In this document: one piece after another, positions 1 through 5,931 of the stretch
Position numbering within the stretch: position 1 is the first letter of the stretch
How the letters are laid out: every line of letters starts with the position of its first letter
Assembly (NCBI GenBank): GCA_021772705.1
Contig: JAJFLN010000432.1
Location: forward strand, 1-11,271
Direction of reading: 5' to 3'
DNA from: Candidatus Cloacimonadota bacterium
Lineage (GTDB): Bacteria; Muiribacteriota; UBA6191; JACPRK01
DNA length: 11,271 nucleotides
Program-made: the position numbers and the translations under genes
Notes under the pieces: generated by a model
What the model was told of the DNA's origin: nothing
The model's database searches: none
Seen by the model: the letters and a program-made list of their open reading frames with translations, nothing else

Positions 1-36
1 CGAACGGATCGGGAAAACTCGGCCATTCAGTCGTCC

Positions 37-52
37 TGGATGCGGGCATCCA
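37..52. repeat. Short perfect inverted repeat near the left edge
   Basis: TGGATGC and GCATCCA (7-bp arms) flank a 2-base centre. It could be an operator-like dyad or a small hairpin belonging to something off the left edge. There is no T-tract, so a rho-independent terminator is not supported. Bases 1-70 otherwise hold no recognisable gene. Confidence 0.3.
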
Positions 53-70
53 TAGTGGGGCGAACGGAGG

Positions 71-97
71 AGGGGACCCCCTACGGGACATGCACCC
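71..97 (+). repeat. 27-bp repeat, left copy (inverted partner at 11227-11253)
   Basis: These 27 bases are the exact reverse complement of 11227-11253; identity stops sharply at both sides. The sequence begins AGGGGACCCCC and ends GGGACATGCACCC. The latter resembles the GGGACA..CACC half-sites of REP-like repeats spread by RAYT transposases in some genomes (recollection of a pattern, not a search). It ends 12 bases before the -35 box and 35 bases before the -10 box of the promoter for the 145-411 gene. It may be a dispersed-repeat end or an upstream regulatory site. Confidence 0.85.
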
Positions 98-109
98 GTT
101 TTTCAGGGC

Positions 110-138
110 TTGGTTTCTTATCATAAGCAGCTTATAAT
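110..138 (+). promoter_or_regulatory. Sigma70-type promoter for the AbiEii-type module
   Basis: TTGGTT (110-115) and a perfect TATAAT (133-138) are separated by 17 bases. Transcription would begin near base 145, exactly the GTG start codon of the first gene, so the message is probably leaderless. No Shine-Dalgarno sequence precedes that GTG, which agrees with this reading. Confidence 0.65.
123..135. promoter_or_regulatory. 13-bp palindrome overlapping the -10 box (candidate operator)
   Basis: ATAAGC-A-GCTTAT is a perfect 13-bp dyad that covers the end of the spacer and the first bases of TATAAT. A protein bound here would block RNA polymerase. AbiE-type systems are known to be repressed by their antitoxin, so autoregulation by the 145-411 product is a reasonable but untested inference. 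Confidence 0.4.
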
Positions 139-144
139 AGAGTC

Positions 145-411
145 GTGAACGCTGCAGTGAGAAAGTACCTCTCCGGAATCGGCAGCCGAGGAGGCAGAAA
201 GAGTCGCCGGAGCTTGAGCACCCAAGACGCCCGCCTCATGGTCAGGCTGCGCGAAGCACGGCGTGCCTATCGTGACTTTCATACTCAGTGCTTCTGGTCT
301 TTCCCTCCGGACCTGGAGGTCAAGGTAGAGGACATTTCCTGGGTCGCCGAGCAGCTCAGGAAGCTCGGCGGCATCTCGGCCTGGCGGGCTGCCGCAAAGC
401 TGTGCCTCTGA
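145..411 (+). CDS. Small partner protein of an AbiEii-type nucleotidyltransferase (putative antitoxin)
   Basis: This is an 88-residue basic, helical protein of a family I recognise as commonly encoded directly upstream of AbiEii-like nucleotidyltransferases; it has no established name. Its recognisable core is CFWSF near residue 49, then a D..WVAEQLRK.GG..AW segment ending in KLC at the C-terminus. The N-terminus is rich in Gly, Arg and Lys (GSRGGRKSRRS) and could contact nucleic acid. The start is a GTG that falls at the predicted transcription start, so translation is probably leaderless. The stop codon overlaps the start of the next gene by 10 bases, pointing to translational coupling. The antitoxin role is inferred from position only; no classic AbiEi winged-helix domain is visible. 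Confidence 0.7.
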   Translation: MNAAVRKYLSGIGSRGGRKSRRSLSTQDARLMVRLREARRAYRDFHTQCFWSFPPDLEVKVEDISWVAEQLRKLGGISAWRAAAKLCL

Positions 412-1193
412 CTGATTTCCAGCTCGAACTGGGGCGTCTGCTCTCGGGGAATCGCAGCGAGGACAGCTATCTTGCCGGAGCTGCCGCATTGCTGGCCGAG
501 CCGAACACCCGCCGCTACAGCAGGGATCTGGACTACTTCCAGGACAGCACCGCCCGAGTAGCATCGGCGTACGAGGCCGACGTCAGCACCCTGAGCGGGC
601 GCGGTTACTCCGTGGAGTTGCTCGTAGCTCAGCCCGGTTTCGTCCGGGCCGTCGTGAAGCGCGGCGGCGGCGCGACCAAGATCGAGTGGGCCCAGGACTC
701 CTCGTGGCGCTTCATGCCTGTCATTCGCAGCGAGCTGTTCGGATATCAGCTGCATCCCATCGACCTGGCCACCAACAAGATCCTTGCGCTGGCCGGTCGA
801 GACGAACCGAGAGACCTGCTGGATACGCTGCACCTCCACGATCACCTGCTGGCGCTGGGTCCGCTCATTTGGGCTGCCGTGGGCAAGGATCCGGGGTTCT
901 CTCCCCTCTCACTGCTGGAGCTCCTGCGACGTCGAGGGCGGGTCCGGCCAGAGGAGCTCGCCAGGTTGGACCTCACAGCCCCAGTCGATATCCACGAGCT
1001 GAAGGCCGATTGGCTAGAGGCGATGGAGTCCGCCGAGGGGTTCGTCCGCACCCGTCCGCCGGAGGAAGCGGGGTGTCTCTACTACGCCGTCGAGCACGAT
1101 CGATTCGTCGATCCGAATGGCCCCGACATGAGCAAGATCGAGCCCCACTACGGCCGGCCGGGCGGCGTGCTCCCGCGTATCCAGGAAGAATAG
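402..1193 (+). CDS. AbiEii/AbiGii-family nucleotidyltransferase (putative toxin)
   Basis: This 263-residue protein belongs by motif to the AbiEii/AbiGii toxin family (PF08843-type nucleotidyltransferase fold). These enzymes transfer nucleotides to cellular targets; the type IV AbiE system is the best-known case. Visible motifs are a degenerate LAGAAAL at residues 24-30 in place of the usual GG(T/S) loop, RDLDYF at 41-46 carrying the metal-binding acidic pair (D42, D44), and the signature LATNKILALAGRDEPRD at 122-138 with K126 and R137-D138. I chose the GTG at 402 because homology-like sequence begins there and it overlaps the upstream stop; a longer open frame from 288 adds residues that lie out of frame over the partner gene. 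No Shine-Dalgarno sequence is seen, so coupling is likely. The loss of a strict GG-S loop could lower activity. Confidence 0.75.
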   Translation: MPLTDFQLELGRLLSGNRSEDSYLAGAAALLAEPNTRRYSRDLDYFQDSTARVASAYEADVSTLSGRGYSVELLVAQPGFVRAVVKRGGGATKIEWAQDSSWRFMPVIRSELFGYQLHPIDLATNKILALAGRDEPRDLLDTLHLHDHLLALGPLIWAAVGKDPGFSPLSLLELLRRRGRVRPEELARLDLTAPVDIHELKADWLEAMESAEGFVRTRPPEEAGCLYYAVEHDRFVDPNGPDMSKIEPHYGRPGGVLPRIQEE

Positions 1194-1409
1194 ACTTGCC
1201 TATTGTTTGGTCCCGCGCTTGTCCTCGAAGCCGGCACTCTCGTCCTGTTGGAATTTGCGCCCGTGACTCGTCCAGGTTTTCCGGAACCATCAGGTGGTGT
1301 TATCAGGAGTTCTGCAATCGGCGGTCAGTTTCGCGTTCGCCGATCATGGAAAGAGCCGAGTGAGGCGAGGAGTGATACCGTGACAGGTTAACCGGGATGG
1401 GGTGTGGCG
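1194..1409. other. Intergenic stretch without a recognisable gene
   Basis: Only short open frames occur and none has a convincing start, ribosome site or family motif. A dyad around TTCCGGAA (about 1279-1286) lies within GGTT..AACC but has no T-tract. The last 20 bases (GGGATGGGGTGTGGCGATG) resemble the sequence before the paralogous gene at 6488. Confidence 0.5.
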
Positions 1410-1754
1410 ATGACCGACGCGCAGACACACGGAGAATGAGAGCAGGGGTCGGAGTGGTCACGGTTGCTACGGAATCTCGAGGATTCGTTGGCAACTGACG
1501 AGGTTCAGCAAGTGCTGACCTGCGCGCTGCTGTGTCTGGACGATGACGGTCTGGGACGTCTCACGAAACGCCTCTCACCGGAGACGGTGGAGGTGCTCCG
1601 CAGGACACTTTCGCACCGAAGCTCACCGGAAGCCACGACGCCAGCCCGACCTGGCCGGGCCAAGGTACTGCAGAGCTGGAACGAGGCGCTGCGGGAATGG
1701 AGGAAGGCCTTCGAGGGGTTCGAGGGCCGAGAGAACGACAGCCCGCGACCATGA
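1410..1754 (+). pseudogene. Degraded paralogue of the small gene at 6488
   Basis: The ATG at 1410 aligns codon for codon with the ATG at 6488, but codon 10 is TGA (1437-1439) where the other copy has CGA. Beyond it the frame stays open to 1754. The segment SEWSRLLRNLEDSLATDE closely matches the 6488 product; the DNA of 1446-1520 is about 85% identical to 6524-6598. After ..QQVL the two proteins diverge completely. Here the tail (CALLCLDDDGLG.., then LQSWNEALREWRKAF) is helical and charged and of a type I do not firmly recognise. A shorter product from TTG 1464 is possible. Either this is a nonsense-mutated gene or two genes share a mobile N-terminal segment. Confidence 0.5.
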
Positions 1755-1799
1755 CGGGCGCGGGCTGGAAGACTGGCGGTCTGCGAGATCCTCGAGGCG

Positions 1800-2099
1800 A
1801 TGCTCGGAGGCGGGTCGCGAATCGACGATGTGCCGGCTGGAACGACTTCTCTGGGCCGGCCATCGTGCTGGGCTTTGGGGGCGGCCTTGGTTCTGGCGAG
1901 TCGGCGACGCAGAGCTGGCGGCCGGCCAGGAGTGGTGGGGCGGTGTTCCGCCAGGGCCCGCGCTATCCTGGCCGATCCGGACAGGTATCCTCCGGTGCCG
2001 GAGAGGGACAGCTCGTGGGAGTACGCACAGATGAAGGCGTTCGCGAAGTCCGTGACCGATGCGTCTTGCCCGTTCGAGTTCCGCCTGGGGTTTCGGTAG
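1800..2099 (+). pseudogene. UPF0158-like fragment, truncated
   Basis: The stretch RARAILADPDRYPPVPERDS..YAQMKAFAKSV (about 1953-2070) resembles the middle of UPF0158-family proteins, which typically carry ARAIL.DPDRY...P followed by a Y..M..F segment. The usual N-terminal YLD..TGE part and the C-terminal GRGAFRRF part are not seen. The preceding 50 residues read as low-quality Gly/Arg-rich sequence, and the frame ends soon after the match. I read this as a remnant; the family has no assigned biochemical role. Confidence 0.35.
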
Positions 2100-2152
2100 G
2101 CCCGGTCCACGGCCCAGGTGTCAGGTGATCTTGAGGATCGGCCGACAATCGG

Positions 2153-2306
2153 GCGCTTGATGTGGGCGCCGCCGTTGTCCTCGCCCGTGTCGTTGTGCCG
2201 GTAGGCCGAGATGGGCTCGTGAGGCGCCAGCCGTTCCAGGAAGACCTCGAAGTCGTGGTGAAGGCCGGCCTCGTCGTCGTTGATGAACACGGAGGCGCTC
2301 GTGTGC
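2153..2306 (-). pseudogene. yjbQ fragment A (displaced, internal piece)
   Basis: On the minus strand this encodes the block from SASVFINDDEAGLHHDFE through YRHNDTGEDNGGAHIKR, i.e. about residues 45-95 of YjbQ. It is ungapped and about 90% identical in DNA to 7047-7200 of the intact gene; 69 bases (2231-2299) are identical. Its left end is eroded: only weak similarity can be followed beyond 2153. Its right end stops at the same base of yjbQ as fragment B, and both continue into a double-HTH gene. No start or complete frame remains, so no YjbQ product is expected. Confidence 0.85.
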
Positions 2307-2307
2307 G

Positions 2308-2754
2308 TTGCCTTTTTGCCATGTGGAGCTCCGAGCGCCCAAGAAGCCACCACTAGAGCCGGTTTCGGACGATGCGACCCTCGGGGAGAACCTGCGCCAT
2401 CGTCGGCTCGATCTTGGGCTCGAGAAGAAGGAGGCCGCCCGGCGGTTGGGGGTCTGTCGGGATACCTACCGGGGCTGGGAGGAAGATCGTGTGGTGCCGA
2501 TACCGCATCAGTGGCCAGGCATCCTCAATCACCTCGGACGAGATCCCTTCGCGTACTCGGAATCGTCACCTACTCCCGAACGACTCCACGCGCTCCGGCG
2601 CCGCCGCGGCTGGTCTCAGCAGGACCTCGCCGAGGCATTGGGCTGCAACGTCAGTTCCGTCGGCCGCTGGGAGGCTGGCCGCGGTGTACCTGCTCAACGG
2701 TTGTTTGAGATGCTGGTCAAACACTTCGAGGAGACCAGGGTGACATGGACCTGA
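2308..2754 (+). CDS. Double helix-turn-helix (XRE-type) DNA-binding regulator, copy A
   Basis: This 148-residue protein has two XRE-like helix-turn-helix units. The first is at about residues 25-79 (LRHRRLDLGLEKKEAARRLG, then YRGWEEDRVVP), the second at 91-141 (LRRRRGWSQQDLAEALGCN, then VGRWEAGR). The N-terminal PFCHV.LRAPKKP segment recurs in this regulator family, supporting translation from TTG 2308 or close to it; GTG 2323 is an alternative but is not conserved in copy B. A GGAGG (2291-2295) lies 12 bases upstream, within antisense yjbQ sequence. It is probably a transcriptional regulator of the accessory genes, with operator unknown. It is paralogous to the 5289-5783 gene, about 83% DNA identity over the first half. 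Confidence 0.75.
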   Translation: MPFCHVELRAPKKPPLEPVSDDATLGENLRHRRLDLGLEKKEAARRLGVCRDTYRGWEEDRVVPIPHQWPGILNHLGRDPFAYSESSPTPERLHALRRRRGWSQQDLAEALGCNVSSVGRWEAGRGVPAQRLFEMLVKHFEETRVTWT

Positions 2755-2760
2755 CCCTGG
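2735..2760 (+). terminator. Hairpin at the end of HTH copy A (weak terminator candidate)
   Basis: CCAGGGT and ACCCTGG form a 7-bp GC-rich stem around a 12-base loop that includes the stop codon. There is no following T-run, so it may slow or stabilise transcript ends rather than terminate transcription by itself. Confidence 0.3.
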
Positions 2761-2797
2761 AGGAAGTTCAATCCGTCGAGTTCCAGGCGGCGAATTG

Positions 2798-2806
2798 TGT
2801 TATCTT
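2798..2806 (+). promoter_or_regulatory. Possible extended -10 promoter for the 2851-4579 cassette
   Basis: TGT-TATCTT fits an extended -10 element (TGn plus TATnnT). No good -35 box is found at 16-18 bases. The spacing to the ATG at 2851 would leave a leader of about 38 bases containing the AGGTGA ribosome site (2841-2846). Confidence 0.3.
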
Positions 2807-2850
2807 CCCTTCAGGCACTTGAGCGGCAGAGCTGACAGTCAGGTGAAGCA

Positions 2851-3279
2851 ATGGGCAGGAGAGCGAGCCAGATCAGAAAGCAGACGTTTCGAAAGATTCG
2901 TGTCCCCCCGCTCGACGAGGCGGAGCGCTCCCGACTGGAGCGAGCTGTGTACGAGGGAAGCCCGTATCACAAGCGAAACCTTGGAGATTTCGACCTCACG
3001 CCGCCAGCGGCGCCACGGCCGGACGCCACGTTGTGTGATGAAGCTGGCATCACCACACGGACGGCGGCAGCTGCTCTTTTCGAGAGAGCGATCGAGCGAG
3101 GCCTCGTGAGCGAGGCGACGACTCACGGCGGATTTCCGAAGCAGATCTGGGTCGTGGATGAGCGTGGTCAGGTGTTCGAGGCGATGTACGGAGGGAGTCG
3201 GGCAGGGAGCTATCATGGATATCCCATCAGGATGACGGACCCTCTGTTCCTTGCCGTCACCAAGGCCTGGAACCAATAG
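2851..3279 (+). CDS. Conserved hypothetical protein, first gene of a two-gene cassette
   Basis: This 142-residue protein belongs to a family I recall as recurrent but unnamed. Its hallmarks are SPYHKRNLGDFDLTPP (57-72 region), RPDATLCDEAGI, a helical A..LFERAIERGLVSE segment, then G.P..IWVVDE.G..FEA and a GSYHGYP motif near the C-terminus. The conserved histidines in YHKR and YHGYP, with the CDEAGI cysteine and acids, look like possible catalytic or metal-binding positions; this is inference. AGGTGA at 2841-2846 serves as ribosome site. The stop is followed after one base by the ATG of 3281, so the two proteins are almost certainly co-translated. A toxin-antitoxin or defence role is possible; neither direction is shown by sequence. 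Confidence 0.7.
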   Translation: MGRRASQIRKQTFRKIRVPPLDEAERSRLERAVYEGSPYHKRNLGDFDLTPPAAPRPDATLCDEAGITTRTAAAALFERAIERGLVSEATTHGGFPKQIWVVDERGQVFEAMYGGSRAGSYHGYPIRMTDPLFLAVTKAWNQ

Positions 3280-3280
3280 A

Positions 3281-4579
3281 ATGCAGGCCCTCGATTTCAA
3301 GATCTGTGACTGGCACTCAGCACCGTCATCAGTCGGCCCGTCCGACCTGACACTGGGCTCATTGTGCGTGGAGGTTGGCGGCCCCGCGGTTGCTCGCCGA
3401 TCGGCAACGGAGGTATTCGACATCGCTGCCCGGACCGTTAGGCAGCATATCTACGTCCCCATCTATCCTCTGGCCAAGTGGCTTCTCCTGAACTGGTGGC
3501 GATTACGTTGGGAGCCGGAGCGACAGAGCCTCGACTGGCAATTCTCGCACTCGATCGCGTCCATCGGCGATGGCTACGTCTGGCCCCCAATCACCTTCGC
3601 AAGCGACGGAGTGTTTGTTCAGTTGACCGTGGCTCCGGAGGCTACCGCCGACGTCGCCGGTATCCGGTATCTGAGGGATTTCTCGATCGAGATTCCAGGG
3701 GCTGACTTCGAGGCTGCCGTGGACGAGCTTGCCGACGCCGTATCTCAACGCTTGCGCGCCTGTCAGCGTCCCGACAGAGAACTCGAGCTCATCCGCGAGG
3801 AGCTCGCGGAAGAACGCTCAGATCCGGAGCTCACTCGAGCCTGCCGACATCAAGCGTACGCTGGCTTCGCACCGGGTGATGCGAGCGACGAGTGGATAGC
3901 GACGGCAGAAGACTTGATGCGGACCACCGGACCCGATGCTGTCGACGAGGTGATGGCGGTTCTTCCGAATCTCGACGGGAGTCTCGCCACGGCTCGCGAG
4001 AGAATCGAGGAGATCCGTAGCTCCCAGATCGTTCTTGATCTCTCATGGACAAGAACTCCTACTCCAGGCCCCGAGCTCGAGCTACCCTGGCAGAGGGGAG
4101 CCAGGTTGGCCACGGAGCTGAGGACCGATCTTCACCTCCCGGTTCCGCTCGGCAGTTCGAAGCTCGGTGAGCTCCTCGGAGTAGCGTTTCCGATAGGCAA
4201 CTCAGGTAGTCGAGAGCTGTGCGGCGGGTATCGAAACGGAAGCGACGACGATCGCATTCGGGCGACCGTTCCCAGCACCCATCCTCACAGCCAGCGATTC
4301 TACTTGTCGAGACTGATCGGATGCAGTCTGCTGACTTCCCCGGCCGATCAACTAATTCCTGTGACAACGACCTCTACAGCGCTGCAAAAGGCGGATCGGT
4401 CATTTGCCCAAGAGCTGTTGTGCCCCTGGGAAGCGCTCGACGCCTTTACCGACGAACGAGGACTGGACGATGAGGCGATTGAGGATGCTGCCAACCACTT
4501 CGACGTGTCCGAACTCCTGGTTCTTTCCACTCTGGTGAACAAGCATAAGGTTCCCCGGCATCGACGGTGGCGATCTTGA
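3281..4579 (+). CDS. Large cassette protein with ImmA/IrrE-like C-terminal domain lacking HExxH
   Basis: This is a 432-residue soluble protein. The N-terminal third contains VPIYPLAKWLLLNWWRLRWE (about 60-79) and a following FSHSIASIGDG..PPI segment, a module I recall in front of ImmA/IrrE-type domains. The C-terminal 165 residues resemble the M78 (ImmA/IrrE) fold: RFYLSRLIG at about 339-347 where the zinc motif HExxH would normally lie, then QKADRSFAQELLCP at 369-382 and an FDVSELLV..LVN helix at the end. ImmA proteins cleave repressors and IrrE/DdrO pairs sense damage. Here the HExxH metal ligands are absent, so proteolysis is unlikely and a sensing or scaffold role fits better. I start at ATG 3281 because it abuts the upstream stop; an earlier frame start at 3251 overlaps it needlessly. 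Confidence 0.65.
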   Translation: MQALDFKICDWHSAPSSVGPSDLTLGSLCVEVGGPAVARRSATEVFDIAARTVRQHIYVPIYPLAKWLLLNWWRLRWEPERQSLDWQFSHSIASIGDGYVWPPITFASDGVFVQLTVAPEATADVAGIRYLRDFSIEIPGADFEAAVDELADAVSQRLRACQRPDRELELIREELAEERSDPELTRACRHQAYAGFAPGDASDEWIATAEDLMRTTGPDAVDEVMAVLPNLDGSLATARERIEEIRSSQIVLDLSWTRTPTPGPELELPWQRGARLATELRTDLHLPVPLGSSKLGELLGVAFPIGNSGSRELCGGYRNGSDDDRIRATVPSTHPHSQRFYLSRLIGCSLLTSPADQLIPVTTTSTALQKADRSFAQELLCPWEALDAFTDERGLDDEAIEDAANHFDVSELLVLSTLVNKHKVPRHRRWRS

Positions 4580-4582
4580 TCG

Positions 4583-4836
4583 GTGATGCCGCGCTCGCCT
4601 TCTCGGAGCGACTCGACGATGGCTACCGGCTTGACGTTCAGCGGCTCGGAATCGTTTTCGAACGGCTTGGATCGGGGCATCACATCGATGAAGACGAGCC
4701 CGGCTTTACCGTTCACCGCTTTGGGGCGAACAAGGCCCGCAAGCTCTTTCACCTCGCCATGGGCAGGTTCGACGAGCGTACATCCGTGCGCAGCGAGGTC
4801 GAAGCGGAGGCTCCTCAAGCGACCGCCGTTACGCAA
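4583..4836 (-). pseudogene. Possible gene remnant of unknown family, antisense to the island
   Basis: The minus-strand frame reads like protein: VEPAHGEVKELAGLVRPKAV, then LVFIDVMPRSKPFENDSEP and VKPVAIVESLREGERG. GC-rich third positions run throughout (about 75% by eye). Its apparent 3' end runs into the antisense of the 3281-4579 gene without its own stop, and its 5' end meets the unrelated fragment at 4806, so it looks cut at both ends. I do not recognise the family. A competing plus-strand frame over the same bases is also open, so strand is uncertain. Confidence 0.3.
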
Positions 4837-4984
4837 GCATCCGCCTGCGGCTCGCCAAGCGCTTCATCGACGACGAGACCAGGCTGCGTGACAGGCTGAA
4901 GCCCGGTCGGACTCTCATCATCGACATGCGTGACGAGTGGCCGGTCCGCGAAACGACGCTCTGTGCCTCGACAAGCTCGGCACG
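4806..4984 (+). pseudogene. Fragment resembling a HerA/DUF87-type ATPase
   Basis: A plus-strand frame encodes RRYASIRLRLAKRFIDDE followed by LRDRLKPGRTLIIDMRDEWP. The LRPGRTLIVDLRDE-like motif is typical of a linker between strands in DUF87/HerA-like ATPases, as I recall it. No Walker A, no Walker B and no start codon are present, and the frame ends in a dispersed repeat. It is therefore a leftover piece of a larger gene, possibly from a defence or conjugation ATPase. The assignment rests on one motif. Confidence 0.3.
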
Positions 4985-4989
4985 AACGG
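4968..4989. repeat. Dispersed-repeat half-site
   Basis: The sequence TCGACAAGCTCGGCACGAAC closely resembles a palindromic repeat half common in many bacterial genomes (TTCGACAAGCTCAGCACGAA type), whose complement often yields spurious VRAELVEA peptides, as it does here. Only one half is present. It marks the debris between the 3281-4579 gene and yjbQ fragment B. Confidence 0.5.
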
Positions 4990-5004
4990 ATAAGGAAGGA
5001 AGCG

Positions 5005-5287
5005 TTAGGACCACCGCACTAGGATTCGCTTCTGCCTGCGGCCGTCGAACTCACCGTAGAAGATCCGTTCCCAGGGCCCGAAGTCGAGGCGGCCTTCCGT
5101 GATGGCGACGACCACCTCGCGGCCGAAGATCTGGCGCTTGATGTGGGCGTCGCCGTTGTCTTCACCCGTGTCGTTGTGGCGGTACTGGGAGATCGGCTCG
5201 TGGGGAGCGATCCGTTCCAGGAAGACCTCGAAGTCTTGGTGAAGGCCGGCCTCGTCGTCGTTGATGAACACGGAGGCGCTGATGTGC
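5005..5287 (-). pseudogene. yjbQ fragment B (displaced 3' end)
   Basis: On the minus strand it encodes YjbQ from HISASVFINDDEAGL to FDGRRQKRILV and then its own ending RWS and TAA. It thus carries the 3' 65% of the gene but no N-terminus. Bases 5101-5287 differ from 7014-7200 at a single position (T for G), while about 85 bases to the left of that differ at roughly 11. The right end breaks at the same point as fragment A and continues into HTH copy B. A frame reads through this junction toward 5487 on the minus strand but has no credible start, so no product is expected. Confidence 0.9.
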
Positions 5288-5288
5288 G

Positions 5289-5783
5289 TTGCCTTTTTGT
5301 CATGTCGGCCTCCGAGCGCCCAAGAAGCCGTCACTGGAGCCGGTTTCGGAGGATTCGCCCCTCGGTGAGCATCTCCGTCATCGGCGTGTTGAACTTGGGA
5401 TCGAGAAGAAGGAGGCGGCCCAGCGGCTAGGGGTCTGCCGGGACACGTACCGGGGCTGGGAGGAAGATCGTGTGGCGCCGTTACCACATCAATGGCCAGT
5501 CATCCTGTCCTACTTGGGTCGTGATCCGTTCCCGAGGCCGGTATCCCACGCCGACCGGCTCCTCCTGCTTCCACCCACCGCTACCAAGCCCTCCCCCCCC
5601 AACTACCAGCCCCTCAGCGACACCACTCCCTCAGTGGGCCCAGCAGCCGTCAACCCACCCATCGGGCCCACCGTCAGTGAAGACGTGAGTTCCGTCGGGC
5701 GCTGGGAAGCTGGCCGTTGTGTCCCCGCACGACGCCCATGTGAAGTGCTGTCCAAGCTCCTCGAGGAGACCAGCGTGACGTAG
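5289..5783 (+). CDS. Double-HTH regulator, copy B, with a replaced second HTH
   Basis: This 164-residue paralogue of the 2308-2754 product begins at TTG directly after yjbQ fragment B. The first helix-turn-helix (about 25-79) is intact and nearly the same as in copy A. Residues 82-132 are a Pro/Ser/Thr-rich stretch (PPTATKPSPPNYQPLSD and similar) replacing the first helices of the second unit; the sequence then rejoins copy A at VSSVGRWEAGR (133-143) and continues to the C-terminus. The second domain therefore lacks its helix-turn-helix and is probably non-functional. The protein may bind DNA through the first unit only, or be a decaying gene. The frame is preserved across the replacement (32 codons exchanged for 51). 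Confidence 0.6.
   Translation: MPFCHVGLRAPKKPSLEPVSEDSPLGEHLRHRRVELGIEKKEAAQRLGVCRDTYRGWEEDRVAPLPHQWPVILSYLGRDPFPRPVSHADRLLLLPPTATKPSPPNYQPLSDTTPSVGPAAVNPPIGPTVSEDVSSVGRWEAGRCVPARRPCEVLSKLLEETSVT
5532..5684. other. C-rich, strand-skewed replacement segment inside HTH copy B
   Basis: This stretch is strongly C-rich and G-poor on the plus strand, with runs such as CCCTCCCCCCCC near 5590. It has no counterpart in copy A, where 96 different bases occupy the same place. It encodes a proline-rich linker in the open frame. Its composition is unlike all neighbours, so it is likely a foreign or expanded sequence. Confidence 0.55.
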
Positions 5784-5865
5784 ATCAGCCCCCTTCATCC
5801 TTGTTCACTCCGTCCACCTCTCCTTTCGGCGGTGAGGGTTCCTGCCTAACCGGCGTAGCCTGCCC

Positions 5866-5886
5866 TTGATGGTAGTATCAAATCAA
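5866..5886. promoter_or_regulatory. TTGAT-N6-ATCAA dyad upstream of brnT
   Basis: TTGAT (5866-5870) and ATCAA (5877-5881) form an inverted repeat, followed at once by a second ATCAA (5882-5886). It lies about 45 bases before the brnT start, a suitable place for an autoregulatory operator of a toxin-antitoxin pair. No clear -35/-10 pair is seen. Confidence 0.3.
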
Positions 5887-5931
5887 GATGACAGCACGCG
5901 ACAAGAAGCAGCTCCGACTCACCTCCTTCAA

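Noticed and set aside
288..1193. Longer start for the AbiEii-type protein at 288
   Set aside because: The extra 38 codons lie out of frame over the well-supported 145-411 gene; family-like sequence begins at GTG 402.
1697..2128. 143-codon plus-strand frame overlapping the UPF0158-like remnant
   Set aside because: Gly/Arg/Pro-rich composition without motif; the adjacent frame (1800-2099) carries the only recognisable protein sequence.
1505..2353. 282-codon minus-strand frame covering the degraded genes
   Set aside because: Only its upstream third (about 2153-2306) is real yjbQ-derived sequence; the rest is antisense to other remnants and there is no credible start.
3251..3280. Upstream start for the 3281-4579 protein
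   Set aside because: It would overlap the end of the 2851 gene by 29 bases, while ATG 3281 follows its stop by one base, a typical coupled arrangement.
5005..5487. 160-codon minus-strand frame that would give YjbQ a new N-terminus
   Set aside because: The added residues are antisense to the first HTH of copy B, no ribosome site is seen, and the YjbQ N-terminal third is absent, so I treat it as a pseudogene fragment.
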